From Cryptomeria japonica (taxonomy: Eukaryota > Streptophyta > Pinopsida > Cupressales > Cupressaceae), in the NCBI RefSeq assembly GCF_030272615.1, contig NC_081415.1, positions 513,263,034 through 513,327,033 on the forward strand: 64,000 bases of DNA. Reading direction: 5' to 3'. A program made the position numbers and the translations under genes. Positions 34,401 through 45,843 of this stretch are shown piece after piece (position 1 is the stretch's first letter; each line of letters opens with the position of its first letter). The notes beneath the pieces were generated by a model. The model worked only from the letters and a program-made list of their open reading frames with translations, was not told the origin of the DNA and made no database searches.

Positions 34401-35560
34401 ATTATGTGGGTACACAATGTAGGATTTAATCCATTCATGTCATGATCATCCCATGTGAAGGCTTATTTTTGGGCTCTGGATAACTCTATTAATGACAACC
34501 TTTGGTTTGATATAAGTTGACTATTGATGTTCAGATTCCTTCCTAGAGCAACCTCTACTTGAGTGACTAACTCAACATTAGATATTTCAGATAAATAAGA
34601 GGTTTGGACTTCCTGCGGTAATAAGGTTTGAAATATGTTTGTGGCTACAAGAGAATCTAAAGAACTTGTAGAGGAAAGAAGAGTATGCAAAGGACTTATT
34701 GGTATACCTGATTACTATTTAGCTACTCCATAATGATTTCCTATGATGTTAGAGAGTACCGTATCATCTTCTTGGATTTCTATGAATGGTTCTTTGGTTA
34801 ACATCATTAGTTTCTTAACATAATTAATTTCCTCTGCTTCTTCTCCTATGTCTGGCCATACTACTTGCTCTTGATCAAGTTGTGGTTGTACTGGAGAATA
34901 AAGTGAAAGAGTTTTAGTAGTAACACCATCTGAAATAGTCATGTCCACTGATCTACAGCTTATGTATGCATCAGTTGTAGCAAGCCAAGGTCTTCCCAAA
35001 ATGACTGGATATCCACCCAATGTTGCCTTAGCAGAGAGTATTATTAAATCAGCCGGATATTCCCAAGAATCTAGTGTGACAACAATTTCTTCAACCATCC
35101 CTTTACGTCAGACAGTAGAGCTGCCAGCAAGTTGCAGGACTGTTGGGGTAGATCTAAGACTAGTAATATTGAGTTGCTACATGACATCCTTGGTCATCAC
35201 ATTTATGGCTACTCTTAAGTCTATCAAGGCATTTTTAATTTGATTTCTAATAATAACTACCTTCACAATTGGACTACTTGGGTCAGAACATTTAGGTACA
35301 ACAACTTTTCCTAACATAATATTAGCCATTTGCCCTACTCCATGTACAATTTTTGGGTCCTTTCTCTTGCATCCAAATTTTTTAGACATGCCTCTTTAAT
35401 AGCTTGAAATAATGGAATATTTACACATATATTTAATTGATCAATAAGATTGAAAGTTATGTCATCCTGTTGCCGAGACACTTCTACTTGTAATCTTTAA
35501 GGAAATGGGGGAGTTCTAACTGGTGTGCTTGGAGTCTTAGAATGATGTACCTGCTCTAGA
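34401..35560 (-). pseudogene. Element I protease region
   Basis: Minus-strand frame with a few stops. A conserved lead-in (FNLIDQLN, VNIPLFQAIKE) is followed after a frameshift by the retropepsin: LGKVVVPKCSD, IKNALIDLRVAINVMTK (the usual DLGAS box is altered to DLRVA, Asp kept) and VILGRPWLATTDAYI near 35000-34960. A linker to RT follows (34690-34463). It would mature the Gag-Pol polyprotein. The lead-in and the ALIDL form are typical of Athila/Tat. Confidence 0.78.
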
Positions 35561-37056
35561 TTTTTAGGCTGATCGGGTGTAGTATCCTGAGCAATCTCCT
35601 CAGATGGTAATTCTGTTATAACTAGAGGAGATGGGGTAGGCGGAGTTGTTCCTGACTATAAGTGAATGTCACTTATATCAAGCAAATATGCAGGATACTG
35701 ATTAGGACCAGTTGAAAAAAATTATTGTTGTTGTTGAGGTTTGTTATTTGGATTTGCTGCAGGCTGTATTGGTCGTTGAGTTGGTTTGGGTGGAGTAGCA
35801 TTAGGATCTGGTGGCATTAAAGCCGGCTATTGGGACTATTTTTGTGGCTTGAGGAAACCTGATGATTGGTTTGACCACTCATGACCTCCCCTCCATTGCG
35901 GTGACTGTTGCTAGTTACCTTGAGGTGGTCACCAATTCCCTTGTGGCTACTGCCACTAAGAGGAAGGACTCTGATAATTGGGCCAAGGGTTTTGAGAGTT
36001 ATTCTAAGACTGAGGAGTATAATTTCCAAAATTTTGGGAGTATGGAGGTTGCCACTATTTATTTTATACATTGAAGTTCATACACGGATTAGGAAAAGAT
36101 AATGTATCTTCTGGCATACCTTGTCTTGGACACAAAGGCCTTCGTTGTGCAACATAAAAGAGTTGTTCATCATCTCCATAGACTAGTGTAAAATCCGTGG
36201 AAGCCTACTGGCTATGAATTTTAGCTAGGATTTTACATTTGCAGTCCCTCTTCTTTTACCAACAGTGAGGACAAAACTCAGCAAGCATGACCTCTGCTTA
36301 CTCATGCTTCTTTCTTGCTTGAAGTTTATCCAACTGAGTAGCCATATTGTCAATAATATCCTCTTTAAATTCATTTAACAAATGAGTTATCTCCATCCTT
36401 GAAACTATTGTAGATGCCTTTACAATTGAAGAATCAGGCCTATAGTGTCTCCCCTTCTTGGCTGAAGCTCTCAAATAATTTTGATAGATTTCCCTAATGT
36501 CATACCATTGAACTTGAGTAATGTCTCCTCCTCCCATGAGGTCTAATAAGTCAGCACAGTCTTCATTAATCCCCCTTAGAAAAATCAACTTCATGGATTC
36601 TTCACTCAAGGTGCTATGCTTGGATTTTCTGACACTAAACAAAAACCTTTCCAAATAATCTTCTAGACTCTCATGTTCTTTTTGTGTCATCCAGAAGATA
36701 TCATCACCATGTCGGTCCATTCCCCTGTAATAATCTTTGAACTTATCTAAGAAGTTTGTTTTCATCTCATCCTAGGTAGTGATTACATCTCTACCTAGAC
36801 TCATAAACTATCTCAGAGCAACTTCTTTTAGAGTAGTAGGGAATAACTTGAATTTATGGGCATCAGCGGTATAGTCATAACTTCTATACATGATGTCAAA
36901 TTCAAACAAAAAGGTATCCAGATCTTTTGTCACCAAGCCATGAAATTTTGGAAAAGAAGAGGTTGGTATATTCTTCAAATTTGCATTATTATGCTAGTCA
37001 GAAATAGGAAACTCAAATGTTGGGTTTGCAGGCAGAGGTGGACGATTTGTTGCCAT
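35561..37056 (-). pseudogene. gag: Element I gag
   Basis: Start ATG at 37056 on the minus strand (MATNRPPLPANPTF), in frame with the longest open piece, 36765-36298. Retrotransposon gag domain: SSFPKFHGLVTKDLDTFLFE, FKLFPTTLKEVALR, then FLDKFKDYYRGMD and QKEHESLEDYLERFLFSVRK. After the stop at 36298 comes a Cys/His segment (CPHCW, CKC near 36280-36235) and a long Pro/Gln/Asn-rich tail (36070-35570) rich in stops. No canonical CCHC knuckle is seen. It would form the virus-like particle. Confidence 0.8.
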
Positions 37057-37604
37057 TGGTCCCTGATAAAGAACCAAAGGTAAAAAAAATTTCTCAGGGG
37101 GTTCATTTAAGAAGTCTACACTAGTACATTTGGGCCTAATTTTTGATGGTTAATTGTCATATTTGCGACGACCAAATGTCAGACTTCCGACCAACTTTAC
37201 TGTCGAAAACTCATCATCGAGCTTCCAGATGATGCCATTTACATCGATCGTCCGACGATGTAATGAACTCATCTGACGAAAGCTATATTTGAACCCCTCA
37301 CAACAAATATCAATGAATTTCTGATGGATGTTATGATTACTCCTCGATGACCATTCAACATGGAAGTGACGTCGGATATAGAGCATCGTTGTCGGACTTT
37401 TTATTAGTTGTCATCGGAATTTAGATGAACTACATCATGTAAGCGTACAAGACATTTAGATGAAGGCAATGAAATGAAATGTGTTGTTAACTTAAGGCAA
37501 TATATACAATGCATAAAGTAGTTACGTCCATTGGAGGAATGATAGATAGGTATCATTGTTGAATGGTAGAAACAAAAAATAAAAACAATGACATTATGCT
37601 AACA
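37057..37604 (-). other. Element I leader and junction with remnant H
   Basis: About 330 bp upstream of gag, in minus sense, is probably the leader of I, but no PBS was recognised. From about 37430 to 37604 the sequence fits the start of a minus-strand 3' LTR of H, because TGTTAGCATAATG begins at 37604 directly after a purine run (37617-37605). The border between the two is not visible. The stretch 37155-37400 is unusually rich in CG/GTCGG words for this window; its origin is unknown. Confidence 0.4.
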
Positions 37605-38364
37605 TTGCCCCCCTTAATTCATTTTTTCTACAAATGTATCAAAAAATAGTTCAAATTTGACCTTATGAAGAGACTTGGTGAGAATATCAACAATCTGAGA
37701 ATCTAAGGGACAATACTAGAGCTAAATGTGGTGTTGCAATACATTCTCTGAATGTAGTTACATTCAACCTTTAAATCCTTGGTGCGGTCATGAAAAACTA
37801 GGTTCTTGAAAAGTTTCAACACTCTCTAGTTGTTGCACAAAAGAATTGGTGGTTGATCCTCTATAATATCCATATCAACTAGAATGTGATGTAACCAGAT
37901 CACCTTGCACATATCTCCCTATACAATATAATATTTAGCCTTGATGGATGACATAAAAAAAAATTTGATTCTTACTAATCCATAAAATAGGACCAGATCC
38001 AAGATGAAAAAGATAGCTTGATGTTGATTTGTGATCATCTAGAGACCTAGCATAGTTTGAGTAAATATATACCTATAAGAAAAACTTATCATTCTTCTTA
38101 TATTAAAGACTATACTAAAGAGTACCTCAAACATAGCACAAAACATGCTTGGTTGCAATCCAATGAGATTTCTTTGGCTCTTGCATTAACCTTAATAGAT
38201 AACTCACAACAAAGCATAATTCTGATTTGGTACATACACCAAGTAGATTCATATTAATTTTAGGGGAATCCTAGAAACATGATAGTTTCAAAATTGTCTC
38301 CATGGGTGCGAGCAAATATTTACAATCAGATATACTAAAAAGGGCAAGGAGTGTTTTCGCATAT
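37605..38364 (-). pseudogene. Ty1/copia RT/RNase H remnant H, minus strand
   Basis: Minus-strand reading from 38364 with stops and shifts: YAKTLLALFSISDCKYLLAP then METILKL is the end of copia RT (compare the usual form with PVSTPME). Next come VVSYLLRLMQEPKKSHWIAT and KHVLCYV, then NLVFHDRTKDLKVE, and the typical end VDILTKSLHKVKFEL with the stop at 37614-37616. A purine tract AAGGGGGGCAA (37617-37605) and TGTTAG follow. The fragment is cut at 38364 by D, so upstream RT and integrase are absent here. It is not close to B or F, as its C-terminus differs. Confidence 0.75.
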
Positions 38365-39830
38365 TGTAGCATCTTAAATTGTACACCCTTGCTAGGGTGG
38401 TACAATTTTATGCTTAGTTTAGCACCCACCTTAGTGTGTTTGCATCTTGCATTGTAATTTCCCTTTAAGAATTTTTTAATTAATTTAATTAAATATAAAG
38501 TCATGTTTCATCACTCCCCACATCATAAAATTGGGACCTTTACCCTAAGTGTGCCCCTTTTTATTTTATTCCTCCAATAAATCAATGAATCATAAACCCT
38601 AATTATGTCCTAATTCGACCTTTAAGGCCCAATTTCACATATAAAAAACATCTCAAAATCATCTATAACTTTGGGATTCACTCTAATATCATCATATCGA
38701 ATGGCCCTAAAAATTTGGTGAAACATTGGTCGGACCAGGTGCACTTTCCACCTAGTCCCTAACATTTTTCTCAAAATTTTAGGAGCACAATTCTATGATG
38801 TTATAATGCTTAACCCTAATAAATTGATAGGAAATTAAAAATCCTAGGTCGGCCAAAAGACAAAATTAAGATCTAGGGTTTCATACATAAGAGCTCTCTT
38901 TCTTCATTTGAAGGCAACTAAGATCTAATCAAATTTAGCAAAAACCTTTTGGAGCAAGCACAAGGAGCCTTCTATGTAGTGAAAGAGAAGCTTATGTGGA
39001 GTCTTCAAAAACATTCAAAAACATTCACAAACATTCATCAAGTATTTTTCAAGCATTCATCATAAATTAGGAGCCTTGAAGACATTAAAGAACAATAGGA
39101 GATCACCATCTAACGATTAGCTTGCACCCCTCCCTTAGGGGTTGGGTATGATTTCATGTTGTTTTCATGTCTTTGCATGGGCTTCATTACATCAATTTTC
39201 ATATTTACATTTATGTTTTAGATCTCTTTGCATCATTGATTTAGAGCATTTACTTTGTCAATTACAAGAATTTAGGGTTTACTCTTTAGGGTTGTTGTAT
39301 ATTATTTGCATTCATTTTAGGGTCTTGGACACACACAAAATTCCTACACACACTATTTTACTATACAAATCAGCTATTTGTTGAGGTGGAAATCATCAAA
39401 ATAGGGGTTTGGCTAAGGAAAAACCCTATATAACCACCCAAACTCTCTCTTTTTAGTTTTAGATGTAGGTACAAGTACCCAGAAGGCTTCCCAAATCAGC
39501 AAAAGATACAAGAACACTCCTAAGGCCTTAGACTACCACAAATCCATCAAGGACAGGGGCGTGTCACCTTGGTCCTGCCCAGGACAAGTGCATGGCACCC
39601 TAATCCCCCTCAATTTTAGTGATATTTGACAAGGTGGTATCTCAGGATTGCAGTCCTTCAGTTACAAATCTCTATCAAATTATTAGGGACAGGGCATGGC
39701 ACCCTGGTCCTGGTCAGTTTGGCTCATCTTTCTTTATTAGGTACACATCCAGACTCCCTCCCCTTCTTTGCTTTCAGTATCTCAGTTTCAAATCTCTAAG
39801 TTTCTCAAGGATATATTTTCTCCTGAAGGA
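38365..39830 (+). repeat. Element D 5' LTR, 3' end deleted
   Basis: Aligned with C's LTR from TGTAGC through the TATA-like block (about 38885), TGGGGTTGGGTATGATTTCA-type block (39134-39158) and minisatellite units at 39551-39610 and 39680-39720. The match fades by about 39760. The deletion joins it to ORF sequence at about 39830. Frames inside (39142-39384, 39619-39840) are not real genes. Confidence 0.72.
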
Positions 39831-40420
39831 GTGCTCTTAGATGCTGATTGGGGATCTCTAGACTTTAACCCTACTTTTATAGGAGATTATAGAGTATCTT
39901 GGAAGACTAAGAAGGATAAATATAAGGAGGAACCGAAAGAGAAACCCACTTTGTCTTAACAACTAAGTAACCACTTTGTGGTTTCTTCTAATTCAAATAA
40001 TTCTTCAAATTCTTCCTTTAATTCATATAGCACTGAGACCTATGAGGCACAACCATCTCTTTCTGATTTGGCATCCCTTTATGGTCTGGGTTTCATATTT
40101 TAGCTAAGAGTAGCTATAATTGCAATGGTTGTGGTGCAGATGAACAAGGAATTAAAGTTCCTTTAGAACATAACACACATGAAGCTTTATTTGGACTTGG
40201 ATGTAATCCCTCTAAGCCCACCAAAGCATCTAAAAGACCATCTCTCAATGTGAATGCTATATTTAGTAGTGATGACAACCTCACCTCAATTAAACCATCT
40301 TCTACCTCTTTCAACACTCATCCCCCTCATAACAAAATCTTGGTGATTAACAAATATTTTAACGAAACTCCTCAGGAGATTTCTAATCCCACTTATGAGA
40401 CTATCTTCTACTCATTCTAA
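39831..40420 (+). pseudogene. D remnant of the C-type ORF: linker and G-patch-like region
   Basis: Matches C codons about 810-1010. DADWGSLDFNPTFIGDYRV corresponds to C's DDWGSLDFNPTFVGEYRV, then a stop and a frameshift, then the G-patch-like motif (NGCGADEQGIKVPLE, FGLGCNPSK, 40115-40230) with its second glycine loop altered (GLGC instead of GLGY), then ASKRPSLNVNAIFSSDD. Protease is deleted. The stretch around KVPLEHN and KASKRPSLNVNAIFSSDD is nearly identical to C, while the linker before it is diverged. Confidence 0.78.
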
Positions 40421-41664
40421 AATCCCTTCTTCTAGGAATAAGGCTCTAATGAATTACACTTATCCCTCTCCTAAGATTTCTTGTGTACAAGAAAAGTATG
40501 ACTTAGTGGCATATTCTATTCCTATAAACTTCTCTCTTTCTAAAGACTTTAACATTCATCATCTTATATATGTTTTTAATCTCACTTATAGTAGAGCATT
40601 TGATATGTCATATTCAAATACCTCATTCAATCTATCATATCTTTAATTAACATTAATGGCTATTGTGTTGCTCATCATTATGTGACATTGGTAGCTCACT
40701 TACTGGGGGTCATTGTCATTCATGATGGTAAAATTTCACATGCAATCATACTTTTGGAAGCAACATAATATCCTATTTCTATATCATCTCTTCTCCATAT
40801 ATATTGGGGGCAAGAGCGATTTCAAACATCTCCCCTTCTTAAGATTAAAATTTCCCCTTTGTGAAGTAGTGTCTTCTATAAGGATTTCTTATTGATTATA
40901 GAGGTGTATTCATATTTGAATTCATTCTCTCATATTGGAGCAAGTATCCCTAATAGGGATCTTAAGTACATATCCTTAATTGGGACCTCCTCCTTGGTGT
41001 TGGAATTCTTTGATCATTCATCAATTTATTTTTTTCATTGAGTGGTATCTTTTATAATAAACCCTTCTATTTTGTGAACATGCATGTCCCTGATGAGGAT
41101 CTCTTTCCTTCTTTTAGAAGAGTGTTTCTATAAATAATCTCTCTTTGATGTCATTTCAATCCTCCATTCTTTTCCAATTTCCTTTATAGAGTTGAATTTA
41201 TTTTCCTTTAAATCTTTCATCTTAGGTTAGAGAACTCTCAGATCCTCACACTCTTTCTTGTGGGAATTGAGGTTTAGTCCTTTTTCTTTCCAAATGATTA
41301 TCCATTAGTTTTTGATCTTCTATCAAATATTCTTGTGAAGTTTTTTCATTAATCTTCTTTCACAATTCAATGTGGTAAACATGATACCCTCTTTCAACTC
41401 ACTAAATTAGCAAGCTGAAATAGGGGAGGGGCATATAGCTACCCTCGAATTTTCATTACCTTCTTTAGTAATAATTGAGGTGATTTTGTGATTTTATCTA
41501 ACATGTGGTTTTGTAAGGTGTGGTTCCTAACTGTATACTGTAGATACCACTAGGGGCTTCATCCAACAACTTGTGGATATATCATTTTTCATAAATGTTT
41601 ATTTTTCTTTACTTTAGCTTGCATATGCACATAGTGTCATATGACCGCTAAAGTGGGGGCTATA
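40421..41664 (+). other. D 3' non-coding region and PPT
   Basis: Corresponds to C 15760-17780 with deletions. Shared landmarks: GCTATTGTGTTGCTCATCAT (about 40660), GAGAACTCTCAGATCCTCAC (41228), one copy of ATAGCTACCCTCGAATTTTC (about 41436; C has two) and the PPT at 41651-41664. No gene; the short frames at 40395-40646 and 40713-40895 are not supported. Confidence 0.65.
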
Positions 41665-41922
41665 TATAGCGTCTTAAATTGTACACCCTTGCTAGGGTGG
41701 TACAATTTTATGCTCAGTTTAGCATCCACCTTAGTGTGTTTGCATCTTGCATTGTTATTTTCTTTTAAGAATTTAATTAAATAATTTAATTAAATCTAGA
41801 GTCATATTTCATCACTCCCCACATCATAAAATTGTGCCCTTTACCCTTAGTGTGCCCCTTTTTTATATTTTTCCTCCAATAAATCATTTAATCATAAACC
41901 CTAATTATGTCCTAGTATGACC
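41665..41922 (+). repeat. D 3' LTR, left part
   Basis: Starts TATAGCGTCTTAAATTG (TG decayed to TA) and matches 38365-38615, ending at about 41922 where E's LTR begins. The rest should resume beyond E, outside the window. Confidence 0.75.
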
Positions 41923-42924
41923 CACAGTGTCATAAAATTGTGACACAAGAAATTTTTTACTACATTAGGGTCGTCATATATGTGAGTTTGAATCCTCTAG
42001 CCTGATCGAAGATTGTGCAATCCTCAAAAATAGATTCTTACTTGGCCTTTGCATCACCTCGTCTGCACTTTGCCCTGAAGAAAGGGGTACTATAGGGGCC
42101 TGGTGCCACTGTCCCCCCTTGGACTTGGTTATGGCATCCTTTTCCTCCTAGGAAAGGAGTAAGCACACCTGTCCCTGCCCTATTTTGGGTAGGACCCTTC
42201 CTAGGGTTGCATTGTTTGTTGTGCATCAAGCATGAAACTCGCCCGATGTTGGCCCATGACGAAAATCAAATCCACTAACATGTATTTAAGGGGAATTCCT
42301 CCTCTCATTTACATAAGTTCTGTAGGTTGGATGAATGGTAAATTCACAAGCGATCAAGCATTCTTTTCCAACATTGGGCATTCTCAAGTCTCCCTTCAAG
42401 GCTAGGTGTTGCATTCAAGTCAATGATTCAACCATTGAAGAGGAGATTTATTTAAACATTAAATTCCACACAAGTATTTCTATCAAAATTGCTACTACAA
42501 CCTCCCTTGAGGTGATTTACAATTCAATCTTTCATTTATAGCTACTTGCAATACTTTCTTTCATTACTTGGTTAATTCCAAAACTGGGATTTGGCCTAAA
42601 GGCAAACCCCCAATCCCAAACCACTTTCCTATCTTTTATGTGTGTAGGTTGTAGGTGCACAACTATACTTTCGGATTTGGACTTCATTTGTCGTACCGTT
42701 ACATTTGATTTGGATTTGGACTTCATTTGTTTCATGGATTTTTTGGAGTACCGTATACATTCCCGCCACACTCCAAGCAACTTTTCCTCAAATTCACAAG
42801 GTGACTTTGTCTCGACATATTACTACCAGATCTAGGTGTCACTTTTTCACTGCATAATTCAATAAATTCCTTTCCATTTCAAACAAGGAAGACGGGATCA
42901 ACTTAATTGTTCACATTTTCATAT
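41923..42924 (+). repeat. E 5' LTR, left part
   Basis: Aligned with 63363-64000: AGTGTCATAAAATTGTGAC, GTGAGTTTGAATCCTCTAG, minisatellite-like units (42075-42200) and TAGGTGTTGCATTCAAG. The first three bases have decayed from TGT. A TATA-like TATTTAAGG lies at about 42283 and is kept in the 3' LTR near 63758. A 39-bp direct repeat around GGATTTGGACTTCATTTG occurs at 42674 and 42713. F interrupts it at 42925. Confidence 0.8.
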
Positions 42925-44359
42925 TGTTGGCATTTTGCATATAGATTACATTAATGATATGTTGTCATTGATGTCAACTGAACTGGTGAATGATATTCAC
43001 GATATTGCTGATGTTACTGCTAATATTGATTTTGTCTTGTAACCGGTATGATAAAATTTTTGGAAGATGCTATAAACCGGTATATGGTAGTTTGTAAGTT
43101 GAACCGGTGTATAAGGTTAAACATTTCTATGTTATGTAAACTAGTAAACCCTACCAATTGTTTTGTGTTAAACCCTAACCGATCAAGTTTGTTGGCTTAT
43201 GTTGAGTAGTAATGATGGAGACATGTGTGATCATTGAATGAGGATTAGTTCAGATTGATTTGGCATGTTTTTTATCTTGGAAAGGAGCAAAGTGGATTGC
43301 ATCTAATGCATAGCACGTGATGAGTTACAAAGTCCGATGAAGCAGTGATCATGGAGCAGTTGGAGTTTTCTTGAAGAATGTGAAGACATTGTTATGATTT
43401 CTAACAGTCAAGATTGTATCGACTTGTTTGTAATCTCGATGATGAGAATTAGGTTTTTGTCGTGTTACCAACCTAGATGATTTGTATTTAAGGTCGATGA
43501 AGTTGTTTGTAAAAAGAGTTGGCAAAGTTGGAAGAAATTAGTTGAGCATGTGGTTGCCAAACTAGTGGATGCATCTACCCTTTGAGTAAAGGCAGATTGA
43601 AGCTTAAGAAGGATTTGATCAAGTAGATGTAGTGCTATTCAGACAGATCAAGAAAACCTATTGTTTTCTAACAATTACAATAGAAATTGAAATCCCCTAA
43701 CCGAGTAAGCTCTATCAAGCTTGGTTACTTTCTAAATCCTCTAATAAGCTGGTATATTAGTTTGGATTGTCAAATCCTCTAGTGAGGTTACTCCTAATAG
43801 GGTATTGTGCTTTTCATCAAGGCATATTTGTAAATCCCTTAATCGGGCAATTCCTAACTGAAATTAGTTCTTGTCATGACTAATTGTAAAAGCTTTAATA
43901 GGCTTGGCTCCTAACAGGGTGAACTTCAGAAGAGTTTAGATAGCTATCCTTGTGAGTCTCATCTCACTATGGTTTTTACCTATTTGGGTTTTGCACGTAT
44001 AAATATTTGTGTCTAGTGGTGAATTCTTTCGTGGTTATGATCTTATTTGTTGATTTGATTAACTACTTAATTATTCTGATAAGGCATGATAATTGGAAGC
44101 ATGATAGATGAATATGGTGATATTTGATTAAGCATTGTTGATATTTACAAGATTAAATTTGTTTACTATTAAGTTGGTATAACAGTCAAACCGGTTGATG
44201 ATTGATTGATGTTTGTTATATTTGAGACATTATCTTGACAAAGTTATTTGTTGATAAGTTTATTTTGAGTTTGGGATTTTGTATCAGTTTCTCAGTATAC
44301 TGATTCAATCCCCCCCTCTCAGTATTCTACTAGATACTTATTCTTTCATCATACCATCA
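42925..44359 (+). repeat. Element F 5' LTR
   Basis: 1435 bp, TGTTGGCATTTTGCAT ... CATACCATCA, paired with 56407-57861. It has repeated ATCCCYTAACMRG-type words (about 43690-43920), a possible TATA box TATTTAAG at 43495, the hairpin block, and CCCCCCCTCTCAGTATTC near its end. Confidence 0.9.
43951..43999 (+). promoter_or_regulatory. Conserved LTR hairpin block, element F copy
   Basis: GTGAG, a 6-nt loop, CTCAC, then ATGGTTTTTACCTATTTGGG. The 3' LTR copy (57449-57497) is cleaner: GTGAG...CTCACCATGGTTTTTCCC then GGGTTTTCCACG. Relative to A, the fourth stem pair is A-T instead of G-C, with both sides changed. Confidence 0.65.
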
Positions 44360-44361
44360 AT

Positions 44362-44373
44362 TGGTATCAGAGC
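44362..44373 (+). other. Primer-binding site of F
   Basis: TGGTATCAGAGC, an exact match to the usual plant copia initiator tRNA-Met PBS, two bases after the LTR end. Confidence 0.92.
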
Positions 44374-44432
44374 ATCTCAAGTCGCCTTTAACCTAAAGCA
44401 TACCAGCTTGAGGAAAAATCTTGTAGATCGTG

Positions 44433-44659
44433 ATGAAGAAAGAAGGTCTGAAGTTCAACAAAGATAACTATAGGATATGGAGTGATAGAATGAAGATTGA
44501 CATTAAAAGTCTTGGTAGTTAGTATTGGGAGCATGTAGAAACTCTATATGTTGGACCTACTGGTACTCTGACTGATGATCAGAAGAAACAACAACAAGAG
44601 AATCATCAAGCATTAGAAGCTATTATCAATTCCTTGTCTGATGCTAAATATTTAGATGT
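44433..44659 (+). pseudogene. gag: F gag, N-terminal part before G
   Basis: ATG 44433, 60 bases after the PBS. The reading has NKDNYRIWSDRMKIDIKSLG, an in-frame TAG at about 44520, then QQENHQALEAIINSLSDAKY and LDV, where G begins. The last bases, GATGT (44655-44659), are G's left TSD. The gag continues at 52209 in SVLETAYEVWKKL. This is the copia gag N-terminal domain. Confidence 0.82.
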
Positions 44660-45793
44660 TGTTGGCATTTTTTATGTTTATGTTGTGATTGTCATTGATG
44701 GAAACACACTTGTATTGAGACCCACTCTATATGTATGAGCTAGAGCTCAATCGGTATGTGTTCCAACCGATATGTTGTATTCTAGTCTTTAGATTATTGG
44801 TTATTTTGTAGAATGTGTTTCCCGGTCTAAAGCAGCATGTCGACCCCAAGCGGTTCATAGATCTCAAGTGGTACGAGGGAGCAATGCGGCATAACACATT
44901 CTTACCAGTCTTCATTTTTGTCAAACTAGCAACATGTATTTTTATGAACTAGTAATACTCTTTGATGAGTTACCAATTCACCGATTGTTTGACGGTGCTG
45001 ACACGCTGACGGTGCTTTTTGTGTCGTGTTACTGAGTATGTCTAAATTCATTGAACCTAGGAAATTGTCATGTAATTCTATTGGACCAACATGAAATCAG
45101 ATTCCTTTAAAAGGACATCATGTCTAGGGTTTTAGGTTGTTGCTAAAAGGGTTTATGTTGTGCTAGGGTTTAAGGTGATTGTTGAGTTGTTGTAAGAGCG
45201 ATCTTATCGGAGAAGATCAAGTTGTAACTAAGAGAGAGATAGAGAAGACTGAAGTAATGTTGGAATGCATTAACAGTGAGCAATACTAGATCTAACTAGG
45301 CAGTTTGTGCAATAAGATAGATCAGACACTTGTTGATTACTCACATCTTTGACAAGTGTGTAGCCCTTAATCGGGTAGGCCCAAAAGCCTTTGTAAAATC
45401 CTCTAACAAGGTGGTTCACCTCTGTGAATCTAAAATCCTCTAGCAAGGTAGTCTTTAATTAGACTTATCTTCTAACAGAGATTGAGATTCCTAACAGGAT
45501 CTGTTCTAGTGAAGAACATTGTAAGACCTTAACCGGTCTGGTTTCTATTCTACAGATAGTGACTTGTGAGTTCCATCTCACCGTGGTTTTTTCCATTTGG
45601 GTTTCCACATCAAATATCTTGTGTTATGGTTATATTTCTTTTGTGGGTGAATGCTTTACTTGCATTTTGGTTTGCATGTGTGATAACTGGTCTGTCTATT
45701 AAACTATTTTACCAGTTTGTCTTCAGACTATTTAAGTGTTTTAGTGCAGAGATTTTTGGCATACTAATTCTCCCCCCCTCTTAGTATTCATCA
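44660..45793 (+). repeat. Element G 5' LTR
   Basis: TGTTGGCATTTTTTATG ... TAGTATTCATCA, 1134 bp. It pairs with 51029-52203, which is longer mainly through a local duplication of GATGAGTTACCAAC (51331-51370) and an extra TTAACCGGTCT unit (about 51930). Repeated ATCCTCTAACAAGGTGG-type words lie at 45360-45540. Confidence 0.92.
45565..45610 (+). promoter_or_regulatory. Conserved LTR hairpin block, element G copy
   Basis: GTGAG, loop TTCCAT, CTCAC, then CGTGGTTTTTTCC, ATTTGG, GTTTCCACATC. The 3' LTR copy is at about 51973-52020 with CCATGG and TTTCCACGTC. Same stem as F. Confidence 0.65.
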
Positions 45794-45795
45794 AT

Positions 45796-45807
45796 TGGTA
45801 TCAGAGC
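45796..45807 (+). other. Primer-binding site of G
   Basis: TGGTATCAGAGC two bases after the LTR end, identical to the PBS of F. Confidence 0.92.
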
Positions 45808-45843
45808 CTACCTTTCTATAAGTTTAACCACTTGGAAAGAGAT

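Larger units (their letters stand above)
26936..37386 (-). mobile_element. Element I: Athila-like Ty3/gypsy with a third ORF, minus strand
   Basis: In minus-strand order: leader (about 37386-37057), gag, protease, RT, RNase H, integrase, a 722-codon third ORF, PPT (28768-28780) and 3' LTR (26936-28767). RT before IN marks it as Ty3/gypsy, and motifs such as the SFLGHAGYYRRFIKDFSK run point to Athila. No 5' LTR or PBS was recognised to the right, where copia remnant H begins within about 200-500 bp. The left end lies in A's second internal fragment. All frames are damaged and two enzymes have lost catalytic residues. Confidence 0.82.
38365..41922 (+). mobile_element. Element D: internally deleted relative of C, interrupted by E
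   Basis: 5' LTR from 38365 (TGTAGCATCTTAAATTG), an internal part matching C from codon about 810 onward, C-like 3' non-coding sequence, PPT AAGTGGGGGCTATA (41651-41664) and a 3' LTR from 41665. The LTR is recognisable for 258 bp, then E starts at about 41923. The end of the 5' LTR, the PBS and three quarters of the ORF are missing. The left TSD candidate is CATAT (38360-38364); its partner would lie beyond E, outside the window. Confidence 0.78.

Noticed and set aside
34715-35243. Plus-strand frames over element I (for example 34941-35243)
   Set aside because: They are antisense to the protease frame and have no motif.
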